Positions 35,860 through 46,911 of a stretch of DNA of 64,000 bases are shown here, piece after piece (positions within the stretch are counted from its first letter, which is position 1; each line of letters starts with the position of its first letter). The notes under the pieces are model-generated. The model was given only the letters and a program-made list of their open reading frames with translations, was not told the DNA's origin and did no database searches. This stretch comes from Physcia stellaris (Eukaryota; Ascomycota; Lecanoromycetes; Caliciales; Physciaceae), in assembly GCA_018902385.1 (NCBI GenBank), contig JABSSW010000004.1, positions 496,001-560,000 on the forward strand, read 5' to 3'. Made by a program: the position numbers and the translations under genes.

Positions 35860-37386
35860 ATGGGAGTAGAAAGGAAAACCGACCAACTTGGGTCACACGC
35901 TGGCCACCGTCCCAGGGCGCCTCTGACGGCAGCAGAGCTATCCCAACATCCTGAGTTTGATACTGTGATCTGGGATCTGAAACCTTCAAGCAAAGGAAAG
36001 GTTGCGGTTGGAAAGGACAGACAGTCGACCTGCCAGATCGCGTATGAGACCCATGGAAATGGGCCATTACATCTTGTGGTAAGATTATCTCATTGCAGCA
36101 GCGATCACATTCAGGCTTCTCAAAATCTTGCCGAAGGTTCAATTCCAAGCAAGATGAGAACCTTGAGTCCTGGTAGTTTTCAGCCCCAAGGTTGTCGTAA
36201 GTCAAAATTCATAAGTCGAATTTCAATAGATCTTTATAACATAAATTGAACGTTTTTATTACTTCTCAATATCACGTTTTGAGATTAGTATTCGTCTTCA
36301 ACGGAGCGATCGAAGCGCGCTAGCTGTTGGATGATACTAAAAATATGGCAGTGGATAATGGGCCTGGGCTCCTTCAAAACAGCCTGGCAACGGCAAACCA
36401 AAGACTTTGGTCATGATCAAGGCCTGAAATACACCAGCTTAATACTCGACAATAGAGGCATGGGAGACTCGGATAAACCATTGACTCGGTACTCGACTTC
36501 GGATATGGCCAAGGATACTCTCGACGTCTTGAATTATCTTAGATGGACGGGCAAAAGGCAACTACATGTCATTGGTGTCAGTATGGGTGGCATGATCGCC
36601 CAAGAGTTGGTGAGGATATCCCTCTTCCGAAATTAGCGTCGAGAGCTGAATTGACGGGCTAGGCCCTTCTCATCCCCGACAGGATAGGATCTCTGTCGCT
36701 CGTCTCCACGGCAGCGCGCTTGGTGAATACCGTGGTATGCCTCGCTACTTATAGAAATATATTGTGCCCAAACTTACAAGTCAGCTAGGGTTTCGTTGAA
36801 AATCTACGTTCTCGTATCAACATGTTGTAAGCCTTATATTCATGTGTATGGTCTTATTCGTTTTGACCATGACAGTTTACCTCGGGCGATAGATGTTCAA
36901 CTTGCAGCTATCAAGCTCCGCCTATTCAGTGAACAATGGCTCGAGCAACTGGATGCTGATGGTGGTTTCCCCACCAATGGTGACAGATTCGCAGCTCAAG
37001 AGGTCAAAAAGCGTCTAGACACCGAAGGCTTCACCCGTACAGGATTCATGTGTCAAGCTATTGCAGCTGGCTGGCATCACAAGAGCGCTGAGCAGCTTGA
37101 AGCATTGGGTGACGCAGTGGGGAGGGAAAGGATTCAGGTAATGCATGGGACCGTAGATAATATGATTGTAGGTGCCCTTAATTTTAATTCTAATTGATGT
37201 CACTGATTCGAGTTCGACCGACAGACTGTACCACATGGTGAAGTCTTAGTTCGTGATCTAGGGGGAGAAGAGCGAGGAATTACTAGAACGATATTCGAGG
37301 GTCGTGGGCATGTACTGTTTTGGGAGGAACGGGAGATGTTCAACAGGTTGATCAGTTCTATTGTAGAGAAAGCAGAAGCTTTGTAG
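35860..37386 (+). CDS. alpha/beta hydrolase
   Basis: Exons 35860-36078, 36352-36609, 36663-36734, 36789-36826, 36876-37167 and 37225-37386 join to 346 aa. Seen: YETHGNGPLHLVWIMGLGSF spans the first splice and forms the N-terminal strand and oxyanion region; LILDNRGMGDSDKPLTRYST; nucleophile elbow GVSMGG (serine); VMHGTVDNMI with the acid aspartate; and EGRGHVLFWEE with the catalytic histidine, so the triad looks complete. The class is broad (esterases, lipases, peptidases), and the substrate cannot be told. The first intron is long (273 nt) for this window and could hide a further small exon, although the direct join restores the family sequence. One exon is only 38 nt. Confidence 0.82.
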
Positions 37387-37872
37387 CAATCTTTTACACT
37401 TGGTCTAGTATCTTCGAATTCTGAGGTAAAAGAGCTCAGCGTTGCTTACGCGCTCGATGACAGAATCAGCATTGCCGGCTTGCGAGGGGAACTGCGATTG
37501 AATTAGCATTTCATTCAAGAGCAAGTGGAACCCAGATTGCTTTCACCCTATCCTACAACCTAGCCAAGCGTCAAGCCCAGAGAAATAGCAAACTCTTTCA
37601 TCACCGGCTATCAGATCATGAGATATATTGTCGGGGACTCGTCGAAAGCAGCCAAAGATGACCGATCAAGTATTCAATAGCTTAGTAGTCTCTTTCCCGC
37701 AATGAATTGATGTCTGAGCATGCTCGTAGGCTAGCCTGCGCCCTTGCATGTAGTCGGCAAGTCTCACTTCCTGCCTTGGTCAGTGCTCGAAATGAACCAC
37801 GAGGTCTGGCCTTACTTCGAAAGACGATCGGTGGTAAGGCGCAAGAGAACTAACGGAGTGAAAGTACTCCGT
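37387..37872. other. convergent 3' region
   Basis: A 486-bp stretch between the hydrolase and BTB gene ends; nothing recognised. Confidence 0.55.
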
Positions 37873-38686
37873 CTAGTTGTCGGACGTCAGAGCGAGAGGC
37901 CGAAACTGCTTGATCTCACTTCCCTCGCAATGTTTATGTGTTGTGGACGGTTGATCCTTGAAGTCGAAGATGCTAGCTCGGCTGAATCCGAAATCGCTGT
38001 AATGGTTCCGTGGGTCCATAAGGGTTTGAATTCGACTCCCTTCGATCAACTTCTTGATAAAGTCGGTGTTAAAGTCTCTTGATCCTTCCAAGCTTGCAGT
38101 GAAATCCTCCATCGGTGTCTGAAGCTTGAGACATGCATAAGTAGTTAGCTCGAGTACTAATACTCGCAACGGGTGTTCTGCGGTCCAGTGCTCATACACG
38201 TAGAGAATTTCCGCATTGTTGAAAAGGGTTCCCGACATGAATAGATCGCGTCTTAGTTTAGGAAGGATAGAGACCCCATGGTGGTTACCGAATGAATTGA
38301 CCTCAAGCTTCGCTGCTAAGGCGTATAGTAGAATGTATCCTTTGATTCCATTGTATCGTTTCGAAAGCACAAAGTCATCGTACTGCTTAGTGTAGAGCCA
38401 TAGGATGAGGCATTTAAACACGTTGACGTCTACCCCCGAAAAACAGAACGGTCCATTGAACGGTAGCATGGCTGCGTGTAGTTCCCTCGCAAAGTACTTA
38501 GATTCTTCGCAGAGTAGTTTGCGATGGATATGGAAGATCGAAGCATCAGGATTGATGTATATCGGAACTGTTTCACCTGTGAATTTTCTGCGAGCTATCA
38601 GCCGTTTGCAGGGAAAGCTCTCGTTCCTCTTACTCTGATATGACGTTTTCCATACCGCTGCTGGTTGGATGAAGAGGGAAAGACAT
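37873..38686 (-). CDS. BTB/POZ domain protein
   Basis: Exons 38686-38634 and 38587-37873 (minus strand) join at VIS|EKFTGETVPIYI to 255 aa. Seen: a BTB fold starting with TVPIYINPDASIFHIHRKLL, then SKYFARELHAAM and FKCLILWLYTKQYDD, which match the fungal stand-alone BTB proteins of the kind that often show up in expanded, rapidly evolving families. The remaining helical region has YALAAKLEVNSFGNH and no other domain. BTB domains mediate dimerisation and can bind Cul3, but small fungal ones are mostly uncharacterised. The ATG gives MSFPLHPTSSGMENVIS; the intron of 46 nt has a GTAAGA donor and a CTGAT branch. Confidence 0.72.
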
Positions 38687-39016
38687 CGTATTGGGTTGAG
38701 TGATGCCACTTTGCTTCGACCGGAATGTGTAGCTTTTAATTGCCGTAGGAGAAGTCCAGAGCGTGACACCGTCCAAAGACGCGCCGTATCTTATTAGGCC
38801 AAATTGACAAGGCTGATAGTAGAGTCCCACATCTTCTCCGAATCTAACGCATGTGACCATGATAACATCGCTTGTGCTTCTCGAACCGAGTTAATGAAAT
38901 GATTATTATGGTTATACCAAAGTAGAGTTTCCTCCATAAAATACATATTCCCGGGTCCCCAACGCCTTGCTAGTCTTCGAGTCAAAGAAATCTCACGCAA
39001 CCTTGCAGATACAGTT
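38687..39016. other. short intergenic region upstream of the BTB gene
   Basis: A 330-bp stretch between the TIM14 stop and the BTB start on the same strand; no feature recognised. Confidence 0.5.
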
Positions 39017-39454
39017 TCAAGTCTTCTCGAGAAATTCTTTCGCTTCGTTGACTTTCGTGGCAAGGTATGGACTTCCTCCTCGGTCGGGATGGTTCAACAG
39101 CATGAGCTGCCTGTGGTTCTTCCGTATTTTTTCCTTTGTCAAAGTACGCTCGCTGTTATACGGTGTTTTAGCGACTTGATAGCCTGTAGGATCAATGCGT
39201 CGATACCTCAGTTGTAGTATCAGGGCAGCCTCTCTCCGGTTCATTTTTGGCTCAAAACCACCTTTGTAGAACGCCTTTCCCAGGGCTGCTGCGCCCGCTG
39301 CTCCTCCTCGATATTTGCGGAAAGCTACTAAGCCTGCTCGTCCCTGCAATGACATGTTTGGTTAGCCTTCAGATGTTTTCGAAGGCGAAAGTCGAGGGCT
39401 TACAAAAAACGCGGCGGCCGCCACTCCCATACCTACGGCAAGGACGGTAGTCAT
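39017..39454 (-). CDS. tim14: mitochondrial import motor J-protein Tim14/Pam18
   Basis: Exons 39454-39404, 39343-39207 and 39152-39017 (minus strand) join to 107 aa, the usual size for filamentous fungi. Tim14 is anchored in the inner membrane and stimulates matrix Hsp70 at the TIM23 channel. Seen: N-terminal membrane segment ([16 protein letters not shown]), the linker with [18 protein letters not shown], and a J domain with [20 protein letters not shown] and the HPD tripeptide in [20 protein letters not shown]. Without removal of the second intron the J domain would be interrupted by about 18 foreign residues, so that intron is firm. The start region is shared with divergent RLP24. Confidence 0.92.
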
Positions 39455-39761
39455 GATTGTCTGTAATCTTACTCTCCGACGTCAAATGGCTAGAGTAGGG
39501 AACAGAAATGGAAATTTCTCGTAAAATCGAGGTTAAGAAGGATGATAGGATTGAAATGTGTAAGTCACTTGTCACACCTAATCATACCTCCAAATGTCGG
39601 ATTTAAGGATTTACCTTTTGATGCCCGCCGACGCTAGCGGAACGAGGTCCCGAGACAACCTTGCCTCGCTCGCTTAGATTTACTAGCGCTAAGATTGAAA
39701 CTTCTCATCAGTCTGGTGCGTCATTGAAATTTAATTTCCACGGTCGTCATTCACCACCATC
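39455..39761. promoter_or_regulatory. bidirectional promoter region of tim14 and rlp24
   Basis: A 307-bp gap between the starts of two housekeeping genes in opposite directions. No specific motif is recognised. Confidence 0.55.
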
Positions 39762-40478
39762 ATGAGGGTAGAAACTTGCTACTTCTGTTCGCAGCCCTGC
39801 TATCCTTCAAAGGGTGTGTTGTGTGCCTTGCCAGCTCGAAACTTGATCTCTGTACTGAATTAAAACAGGAATCACTTTTGTACGCAACGATGCGAAGGTT
39901 TTCAAATTCTGCAGAAGCAAATGTCATAAAAACGTTTGTTGGTGCTCGATATTGTTAGGGACCGAATACTAATCATCTGTAGTTCAAAATGAAGCGAAAC
40001 CCTCGCAAGGTCAGCCATTAGTCCCAGCTACTGCGACGTTCCCTACTGACACACTGTATAGCTTAAATGGACCAAGGCCTTCCGTAAAGCCGCTGGCAAA
40101 GAAATGATCGTCGACAGCACACTAGCCTTCGCTGCACGCCGTAATATTCCCGTCCGCTATGACCGCAATCTTGTTGCGACCACCCTCAAAGCCATGCAAC
40201 GTGTTTCGGACATCCGTGCAAAGAGAGAGAGAGCGTTCTACAAGAAGCGTATGGCAGGTAATAAGGAGAGGGAGAAAGCGGCGAACAGGAAACTTGTAGC
40301 TGAGAATGAGCATCTCCTACCAAGAATCAGGGCGTCAGAAAAGATGCAACATGAGGCAGAGCAGCCATTGACGGAAGAGATGACCATGGAAATACCGGCA
40401 CAGAAGGTGAAGAGGAAACAAGAGACGAAGCAACGACTACTCGTTGGAGGAGGCGTGGAGCGGATGGACGTGGACTGA
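39762..40478 (+). CDS. rlp24: ribosome biogenesis factor Rlp24
   Basis: Exons 39762-39813, 39869-39933, 39983-40009 and 40062-40478 join to 186 aa. Rlp24 is a pre-60S placeholder for ribosomal protein L24 and recruits and activates the AAA-ATPase Afg2/Drg1. Seen: N-terminal zinc-binding region with [20 protein letters not shown] and [10 protein letters not shown], then [36 protein letters not shown] and a basic, Glu-rich C-terminus; yeast Rlp24 has 199 aa. The third exon is only 27 nt (nine residues) and sits between two short introns. The first three exons are small, as in many ribosomal-protein-type genes. An additional cysteine replaces the usual residue in SQPCYPS. Confidence 0.92.
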
Positions 40479-40606
40479 ACCTGCCAAACGATGCTATGAG
40501 ATTTCCGGGACAAGCGTGGCGTTCAGGGTTCGGGAATTCAAAGTGGACAGTTACTCGAACACCAGATTTGTTGGAGTTATGAGCTACTGCCTGCCAGTAG
40601 GCTTCA

Positions 40607-41187
40607 CTACGGTTCACCTAGCTTGTCGCCGGATAGGTGAGCCTTTTGAGGCGGCTTCAACCCCTGCTCCACGTCCTTCACCGTTTCTTCATAAGCTTTT
40701 TCGTCTGCTTCTCGCTCTCTTGCAATGATATCCAATTTCATCTTCTCGGTTGCGTCTCCTCTGAAGTTGCCCGCACCTCCGCGGCCTGCGTACCCGCTCT
40801 CAGGAATGTTCCCTTGTTTAGTCGATGTGGATAGATCGCCTGGCGTTGCAGCAGCGGCGGCGGTAGCGGTAGGCATATAATTACCTGCGCCGCCGCGACC
40901 AGCAAGTGCATACTCCGGTCTTGGTGCATCTGCATTGTTTCTTTGGCTGTGGACGCTGTTCTGCTGAGCTTCAACGTCCTGCTCAGAGTCAGTCCTGTGC
41001 AAGGCGATTGAGGGCACTAATCATACCTCCTTCATCCGCGCGGCAGCCTGTTGAACATCTTGCTGGCTATAATAGTTGCCAGCTCCACCTAAAGACAATA
41101 TTAAATTCTCCAGTAAGCCATGATATATGTTTTGGGGACCCGTTTTTGGCATAACATACCTCGGCCGACTTTTGCGTACGAATCCAT
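40607..41187 (-). CDS. DUF3602 protein with GRGGAGN repeats
   Basis: Exons 41187-41160, 41088-41027 and 40978-40607 (minus strand) join to 153 aa. Seen: three copies of a GRGGAGN(Y/F) motif (residues about 8-15, about 60 and about 100), the first split by intron 1 (CGA G|GT). A central Ala run and a charged C-terminus with EKMKLDIIAREREADEKAYE are also present. The DUF3602 (PAR32-type) family is small, disordered and phosphorylated in yeast, where Par32 regulates ammonium permeases; transfer of that role is inference. The start lies only 232 bp from the divergent Upc2-like gene. Confidence 0.8.
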
Positions 41188-41419
41188 TGCTTGCGAGATG
41201 ACTACTGTATTTACTGTGCAGTCTCGGCAGTTACTGCAGTCTGCAAGGCACACTCGCAGAATCTTGCGTGGGAGGACCTTTGTTTTAAGCCAGAATAGGA
41301 TTAGCCTAATCTTTGGACTTGGAGACCATTCTGAGCCATCACAGAGCCTTGATCCAGACATTGGTGCTCATATTTCTTTTTATAAAGCAGGCGACGTCGA
41401 ACATGTCCGTAGATTTCAA
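41188..41419. promoter_or_regulatory. bidirectional promoter region of the DUF3602 and Upc2-like genes
   Basis: A 232-bp gap between divergent starts. The open frame of the regulator extends upstream through it from about 41120, but that sequence shows no conserved motif, so I treat it as leader. Confidence 0.5.
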
Positions 41420-42667
41420 ATGTTCCCCCGCAAAACGCATCGAAAAAGCCGCAAAGGCTGTCAAAATTGCAAAAGACGCCGGATCAAGTGTGATGAGCAA
41501 ACACCGAGCTGCTCCAAATGCTTACAACACTCGATCGTGTGCGATTATGCGCTGAAAACAATGCGGCATACGTGGCCGGGACAATGTGCCAGATATAGTG
41601 TTCTGCCGGCTGAGGCTGAGGAGGAAGAATCTACTGAGGATGGCATTCTCCCAAAGAATGGCAATAATTCCATAGGAGACCTGAAAGTTGAAGAGCTCGA
41701 GCTTCTGCACCATTATACGACGGAGACGTGCTTCACATTGTCCGATCGACCGGAATCGCAAGGATTGTGGCAGAAAGCTGTCCCTCAAGAGGCCTTCTCT
41801 AACCAATTCCTAATGAGAGGTATTTTGGCAATTTCAGCACTTCATCTCAGCAGTGTGAGGCCAGGAAAAGGAGAGTACTTCAATGTCATTGCTGAGAAAC
41901 ATCAAAATCTAGCGCTAGGTTCGTTCCGCAACGCCATAAGTAGTATTGGTCGCGAGAACTGTAATGCTTTCTTCGCTTTATCGTCGCTCGTTGTGGTATA
42001 TGCGTTTGCTTCGCTGCATCCTTCCAGGGGTATTGCTACTGCAGGTACAGAGCACATCTTCCTAGAGTCGCTCTCTTTAATCCGTGGTGTGAACTCTATC
42101 TTACAGACCGTCTGGCCGTGGATCCTGGCTGGCAGTCTCGGCGGCCTCGTGGAAGACAGACTCGAAGCGCAATCCTCCTCCACGCTACCAGAAGTCATGG
42201 AGATCCAACTCGGCCAGCTCTATTCTCTCTGCGGGGAAAATTCGTTTGATCCCGGTTGGGAAGATGCCCTGAAGCATGCCATCGCAGAGCTCAGGAGCTG
42301 TTATGCAAAATTTTACAGTAAACAAGCATCGAGGTGTGAAGTGTCCATCGCCTTCGTCTGGCCAGTGGTCCTTCGACCTACCTTTGTAGCCTCACTGCAG
42401 GCATTGAAGCCAGAAGCGCTTGTGGTCCTAGCTTTCTATTGCGTGGTTCTGCATCATCTAGATGGGTACTGGTGGATGGAAGGACGAGGTCGTTACATTC
42501 TCAACACGATTTGTCTGAGCCTCGACAAGGAGTGGCTTGACTGGGTTCGCTGGCCTAGAGCTGTAGTGGAGTCAGGCGGAAAGCCGCTGAGACTTCAGAA
42601 TCGACATCTGGACAGGCCTGCTAGCTTTCCTTCCTCTGCTCCACTCGGCCCAGACAATACTGAGTGA
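41420..42667 (+). CDS. Zn2Cys6 regulator, Upc2-like (DUF3468 type)
   Basis: Single exon, 415 aa from the ATG at 41420. Seen: zinc cluster C14-x2-C17-x6-C24-x6-C31-x2-C34-x6-C41 right at the N-terminus (MFPRKTHRKSRKGCQNCKRR), the usual layout for sterol-uptake-control (Upc2) relatives in filamentous fungi. Then LKVEELELLHHYTTETCFTL, FLMRGILAISALHLSSVRPG and a helical C-terminus (EALVVLAFYCVVLHHLDGYW, DWVRWPRAVV) characteristic of the DUF3468 domain. The frame stays open to 41120 upstream, but those 100 codons do not resemble the family, so I begin at the Met before PRKTHRKS. Target pathway unknown. Confidence 0.82.
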   Translation: MFPRKTHRKSRKGCQNCKRRRIKCDEQTPSCSKCLQHSIVCDYALKTMRHTWPGQCARYSVLPAEAEEEESTEDGILPKNGNNSIGDLKVEELELLHHYTTETCFTLSDRPESQGLWQKAVPQEAFSNQFLMRGILAISALHLSSVRPGKGEYFNVIAEKHQNLALGSFRNAISSIGRENCNAFFALSSLVVVYAFASLHPSRGIATAGTEHIFLESLSLIRGVNSILQTVWPWILAGSLGGLVEDRLEAQSSSTLPEVMEIQLGQLYSLCGENSFDPGWEDALKHAIAELRSCYAKFYSKQASRCEVSIAFVWPVVLRPTFVASLQALKPEALVVLAFYCVVLHHLDGYWWMEGRGRYILNTICLSLDKEWLDWVRWPRAVVESGGKPLRLQNRHLDRPASFPSSAPLGPDNTE

Positions 42668-44731
42668 CGATAAAAGATTTGGATCACTCGTCGGACCAAG
42701 GTTGAAATCCGGATCATGAAGTGATATGAATGAAGCTTTAGAGTCGAGGGCTTTTTCGAACCGGGCCATCGTTTGTTCCTTTTCTTTTCCGTGGACCTAT
42801 ATGACGATGTGAGTAGGGATGTAGGGATGAAATCGGTACTCAGTTTTTGTCAGAGCCGAGTACCCTAAGATCGTGATAACAATGCGGATAACATCACCAC
42901 CGTGTTAAGCATCTTAGCCTGTGATAGAGATAAAGGACTTCCGAACACATATTAATTCTAAGCTTTCACCGAAGTGGGCGGGACGCGAATTTTCTTTTCA
43001 CGATATATATATCGCCTTTACACTCAGGCACTTTTCTTTCCTATCTTGTCACGGTCTCATAGCGACGCAAGCGAATCATGAAGAAGTTTTGAGTGGGGTA
43101 TCGTGTTTCCAGTAAATCACACTAGATTTAAGTTCTCTCGTAAAGGGTAAATGATTCATGAGATAATTATGTCGGTTCTTGGCTTCAGACATTATCGGGA
43201 TTGGCATCCCCTGTGTGGCCTTGATCAGCGCAGCTGGTCAAACACTTACTGTTCGATTTTTAATGAACAGTACAACGTCTCTCAATCTCGATCATCCATC
43301 AGGACTATCCTGGTAGATGGCGGCGGACTTCCCCACAAAAGAGCTTAGCGCAATATTGACAGCGTCGGTGGCTTCATGGCCCGCACACTGGATTAAAGTA
43401 GTTTTGTCTGATTTAGCATTATCGTTATTTTCTCGCACTACTCTAGTACCGGATAAAAATGATTATTGCGAATTATTGCGCAATAGACATACGCTCCGCA
43501 CCAGTATGATACCCTTGAGCAGTGGAAGGCGCCGGTGATCTAGGTAAGCGAGGTAAAATACTTTTAAGATATTCTGTACGGATAAGTACACCCTGTTGGA
43601 CACGCACCCTGCTGGTTAATAATAAAATAGTCTCGTCCGAGGCCGGTACACCTTGCTTTTAGTTCTAGCGTCGCTCGGGATTTTGTCGATTCATGCCGTT
43701 TACCTAAGGTACGGATGATCTTGAAAACTTCAATCTTGCAGCGACCGCCATACTATTTCGTCTCTGTCATGGTGGCATTCCCATCGGTCGTCACTCGTCA
43801 TGGGCTCGGACAATAATTGTAATTCGTGGGGTCGATCGTCTATAATTATTTACGAGTATTGGTGGCGCTTTGATCTGACAGGCCCGATAGGTACCAGGCC
43901 TAGCGAACATACAGCGGGGCCACGGGCGGAATGTTGGTAAGGTGGGCCAAGAAGTAAAACTTTGGTCCAATAATCATGGAGCAAGGTTCATGCCAGGTAC
44001 AGTTCAGGCTCAGGAACATGCTTTTGTCCGCTGACACTGGGATCTAAGAGGAGCTCATGATCGAAATAGCTCAGATGACAAAACCGTGCTCGTCCAAGCC
44101 GCTTGATCGGAATTGCGAATGGTGCAATCTCTGCGGTTGGTGGATCACAAGCTCGAAATGCCATCTGCTTCCCCTTCCCCGCTTGTCTCTTCGGGTTTAG
44201 TGCTCCGTTCTAGATGCGAAGGTAGGCTTGCTCGCCGTCGCAGAGCTGCATCAGCCGAACATGCTAATGTAGCTAGGAACGACGAGGGGATACTCGGCGT
44301 CGAGTAGGTCCCCGCAGTTGGAACGAGAACACGCCTCCACCAAGCTGATCTTCTTTTTTCCCTCACAACTGCCTCTCAATCCGTTTTTGGCTTCCTCCCT
44401 TTTGGATGAATTCACAGGCTGCAAAGACCTCAAGTGATCATTGGTCCACGGGCACTACGCCTCATTCCCCTCAGGTACAGCCTCGACCTGCATGAATAAT
44501 TAATAGCTTAAGCCCGAGCTCCCTACAAAGGCCTTCGAAAGACCGGAAAGTTTTCTTTTCGATTGAGAGCGCTGTCCCCACTATCTTTTTACCAGCAGGC
44601 CACTCTTGGTCACATCGTACGCTTGTTACTGCCTCCGCCTACGCCCCCACCAACCGCATCGCTGTCATCCGATCTTCTTGGCTCTCTCACCTGAGCTGCT
44701 CGGAGCTCAGGATCCAGACGGCCGATGCGAG
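42668..44731. other. 2-kb intergenic region, no gene seen
   Basis: No supported gene. AT-rich patches occur around 42960-43010 and 43420-43620. Short frames at 43151-43348 and 43317-43538 lack motifs and splice support. The C2H2 promoter with pyrimidine-rich stretches lies at the right end. Confidence 0.5.
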
Positions 44732-46326
44732 ATGTCGAGCTACAAGGTAAAACTTCTTGAGATTGTAATCTACTTCTAGCTTGCTCACTCGTACTTCGCA
44801 GGATTCCCATGGGTCCCGTCCACATAGTCAGCACCGTACTTCCATGACTTCTTTAACGTCGTCCAACATTCCGATTCGTAACTCGACGTCGCGGACCCAT
44901 TCCCACTCAATGTCGCTGGGCACAACCAACCCAACTCACCGAATATCTCGCCGTAAGAGTATGACTTCAAGTGCTTTCAACAACGTGACAGCACTCGCGG
45001 CAGCTATCAATGGGGGTAGTGAAAATTACGCTGATTCAATGCGCACAAACCGTCGAAGTCTACCATCAAAGCACTGTAGCAATGGCGGGACAGCGGAGTC
45101 TACAATTGTCGTCAGGAGCGACGGCCTTGCTGACGGTCGGGACGCGGATATCATGGACACAGCCATTGGTCCAGAGCTCGTTTCTGATGTAGGAACTGGC
45201 AAAAATGGTTCCGCAATTGCTGAGGGATTTCTTCCGTCCAATCGTGGAGGCGTTTCTTCCAAGGCAAGGAACAGGCGGGCAAGCGAAGGAGCGCCTCTTT
45301 CGAAAGGTGAAGGCAAAAGGGTGAGCGGCGAGCTGCGATGCGAAAAATGTGGAAAGGGATACAAGCACAGCAGCTGCTTGACAAAGCATCTGTTAGTATC
45401 CCTATGTTCCTCTTTTTTGCCTTCTCGCCGTACTCGCATCTTCTTGATATCCTTTCTCCGGCTCCCAAGTAGCCAAACCGTGTCGTGGCCTGATCTACCC
45501 TACCGATACATCGGCTCATTTGGCTGACGGATATTGACCTAGATGGGAGCATACACCGGAGTGGTCATACACGTCCAAACTTCTGATCTCTAAGCATCAA
45601 CAAGTCCAGCTTTTGGAGGCTGCCTCGGTACTTGTAGGCATGAATCAAGATTCACCAGACATAGCCGAAACAACCAAGATGCAGGATAGTGATCACTCAT
45701 CTGCATCGCCTGCTGCCTCTGGTGCTTCAGACCTCCATGATGATTATCTGAGCTCAGCAGAGACTACCCCGCCTCCACATGGCGAGCACATGTATGTTCA
45801 GGAGAGCTTCAGTACCGCCAGAGAAAAAAGGAACAGTGCCTCCAGTTCGATTTTCTCTAGGTCTTACCAGTCGGCATCCTCGATGCCAGTGGGGAGCGTT
45901 CCGATCAACGCTGGTCAAAGACGGCCATCTACATCTGGTATTGGCGCACAAAGACACATGAGCGTTGACGAGGAAGAAGCTGGACTCGCAGCAGCTGTAG
46001 AGTCATTGTGCAGCTTTGGAACGCCGAGGAGCGGCGCAGTCCAGCTGCCTCCAGATGTCCCACCGGTCCCGCCTTTGCCGGCCCGATTTGCGAGTCACAA
46101 TATCAACAGACGGTCTGGAAGCGCTATACCTACAATGGTACAACCTAGTCTGGACCTTCCGCCGCCGTCCTTGCAGCGGCTTTCCAATGAACGTGATGAA
46201 TTGAGGGCAACTCGGCGAAAGTCTGATGCCATGGAAGACGAGGACTTAGAAGATCATCCTGCTTCTCGCAGCCGCAATGATGAAGACGACGAGATTATGT
46301 TCGGACGAGATGAGGCAATCTTCTAA
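44732..46326 (+). CDS. single-finger C2H2 regulator
   Basis: Exons 44732-44746, 44802-45391 and 45543-46326 join to 462 aa. The first exon codes for five residues (MSSYK) and ends phase 0. Seen: a Ser/Arg/His-rich N-terminus, then one C2H2 finger, CEKCGKGYKHSSCLTKHLWEH, continuing as TPEWSYTSKLLISKHQQVQL. A 151-nt intron falls between the two zinc-binding histidines. The C-terminal half is Ser/Pro-rich, with PPDVPPVPPLPARF and an acidic end. A single finger flanked by the same WEHTPEWS segment recurs in filamentous ascomycetes; the role is unknown. The 5-residue exon is the weakest part of the model. Confidence 0.78.
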
Positions 46327-46911
46327 GGATGGGAGAAGTACTGTTTCTGAAGATTATATTCAACGGTCTACCAAGCAGCTTCCTTGGAATACCTATTTAA
46401 CGGAATGCTCTGCATCCGCAGCCAGTCTCCAGCACCGAAGAGTGGATTTCACACCATGAGGTTAAAGTGGGGACGGGCTTCGAGCGTCGAGCGGGCAGTT
46501 CAGGATAATCGATCATGTAAACAGAAGAACATACCAACTGTTTTATTGTACCTCCGAGCTCATTTCTACATCCGGTATGAGACAGTACAAGAAGATCCGC
46601 ATATTCAGGATCTGCCGCGAGGAAGGTGCAGTACATCTCAACTCTTCGCTCCTGCCTTGACAAGTCCGACTTACAGGCAGTCATCCCCACGCTTTTGTTT
46701 AAAAATCTTCCTGCCCATTCTTTCTTCCTTGTCTCGTTATCGCTTTCACATCTCACGAAGCACCATCTACATTCTCCATTCAGTCTTTCATTTTCATCTA
46801 GTCTATCAATTAGGTTCAGCATCATCCAAAATTAGAGGTGCACCCACCAAGAGCATAGGTTGTTCAAATCGCTGACTGTTTTTTTCAGGGGACAGAAGAT
46901 ATCATATAACA
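46327..46911. other. intergenic region with pyrimidine-rich tract
   Basis: No gene. The stretch at about 46690-46830 is C/T-rich on the plus strand, typical of fungal promoters before a start codon, here the one at 46912. Confidence 0.5.

Noticed and set aside
41120-41419. N-terminal 100-codon extension of the Upc2-like regulator
   Set aside because: It overlaps the divergent DUF3602 exons and does not resemble the family, which starts just before the zinc cluster.
43151-43538. Two short overlapping frames in the 2-kb gap
   Set aside because: Under 75 codons each, no motif, no splice support, AT-rich context.
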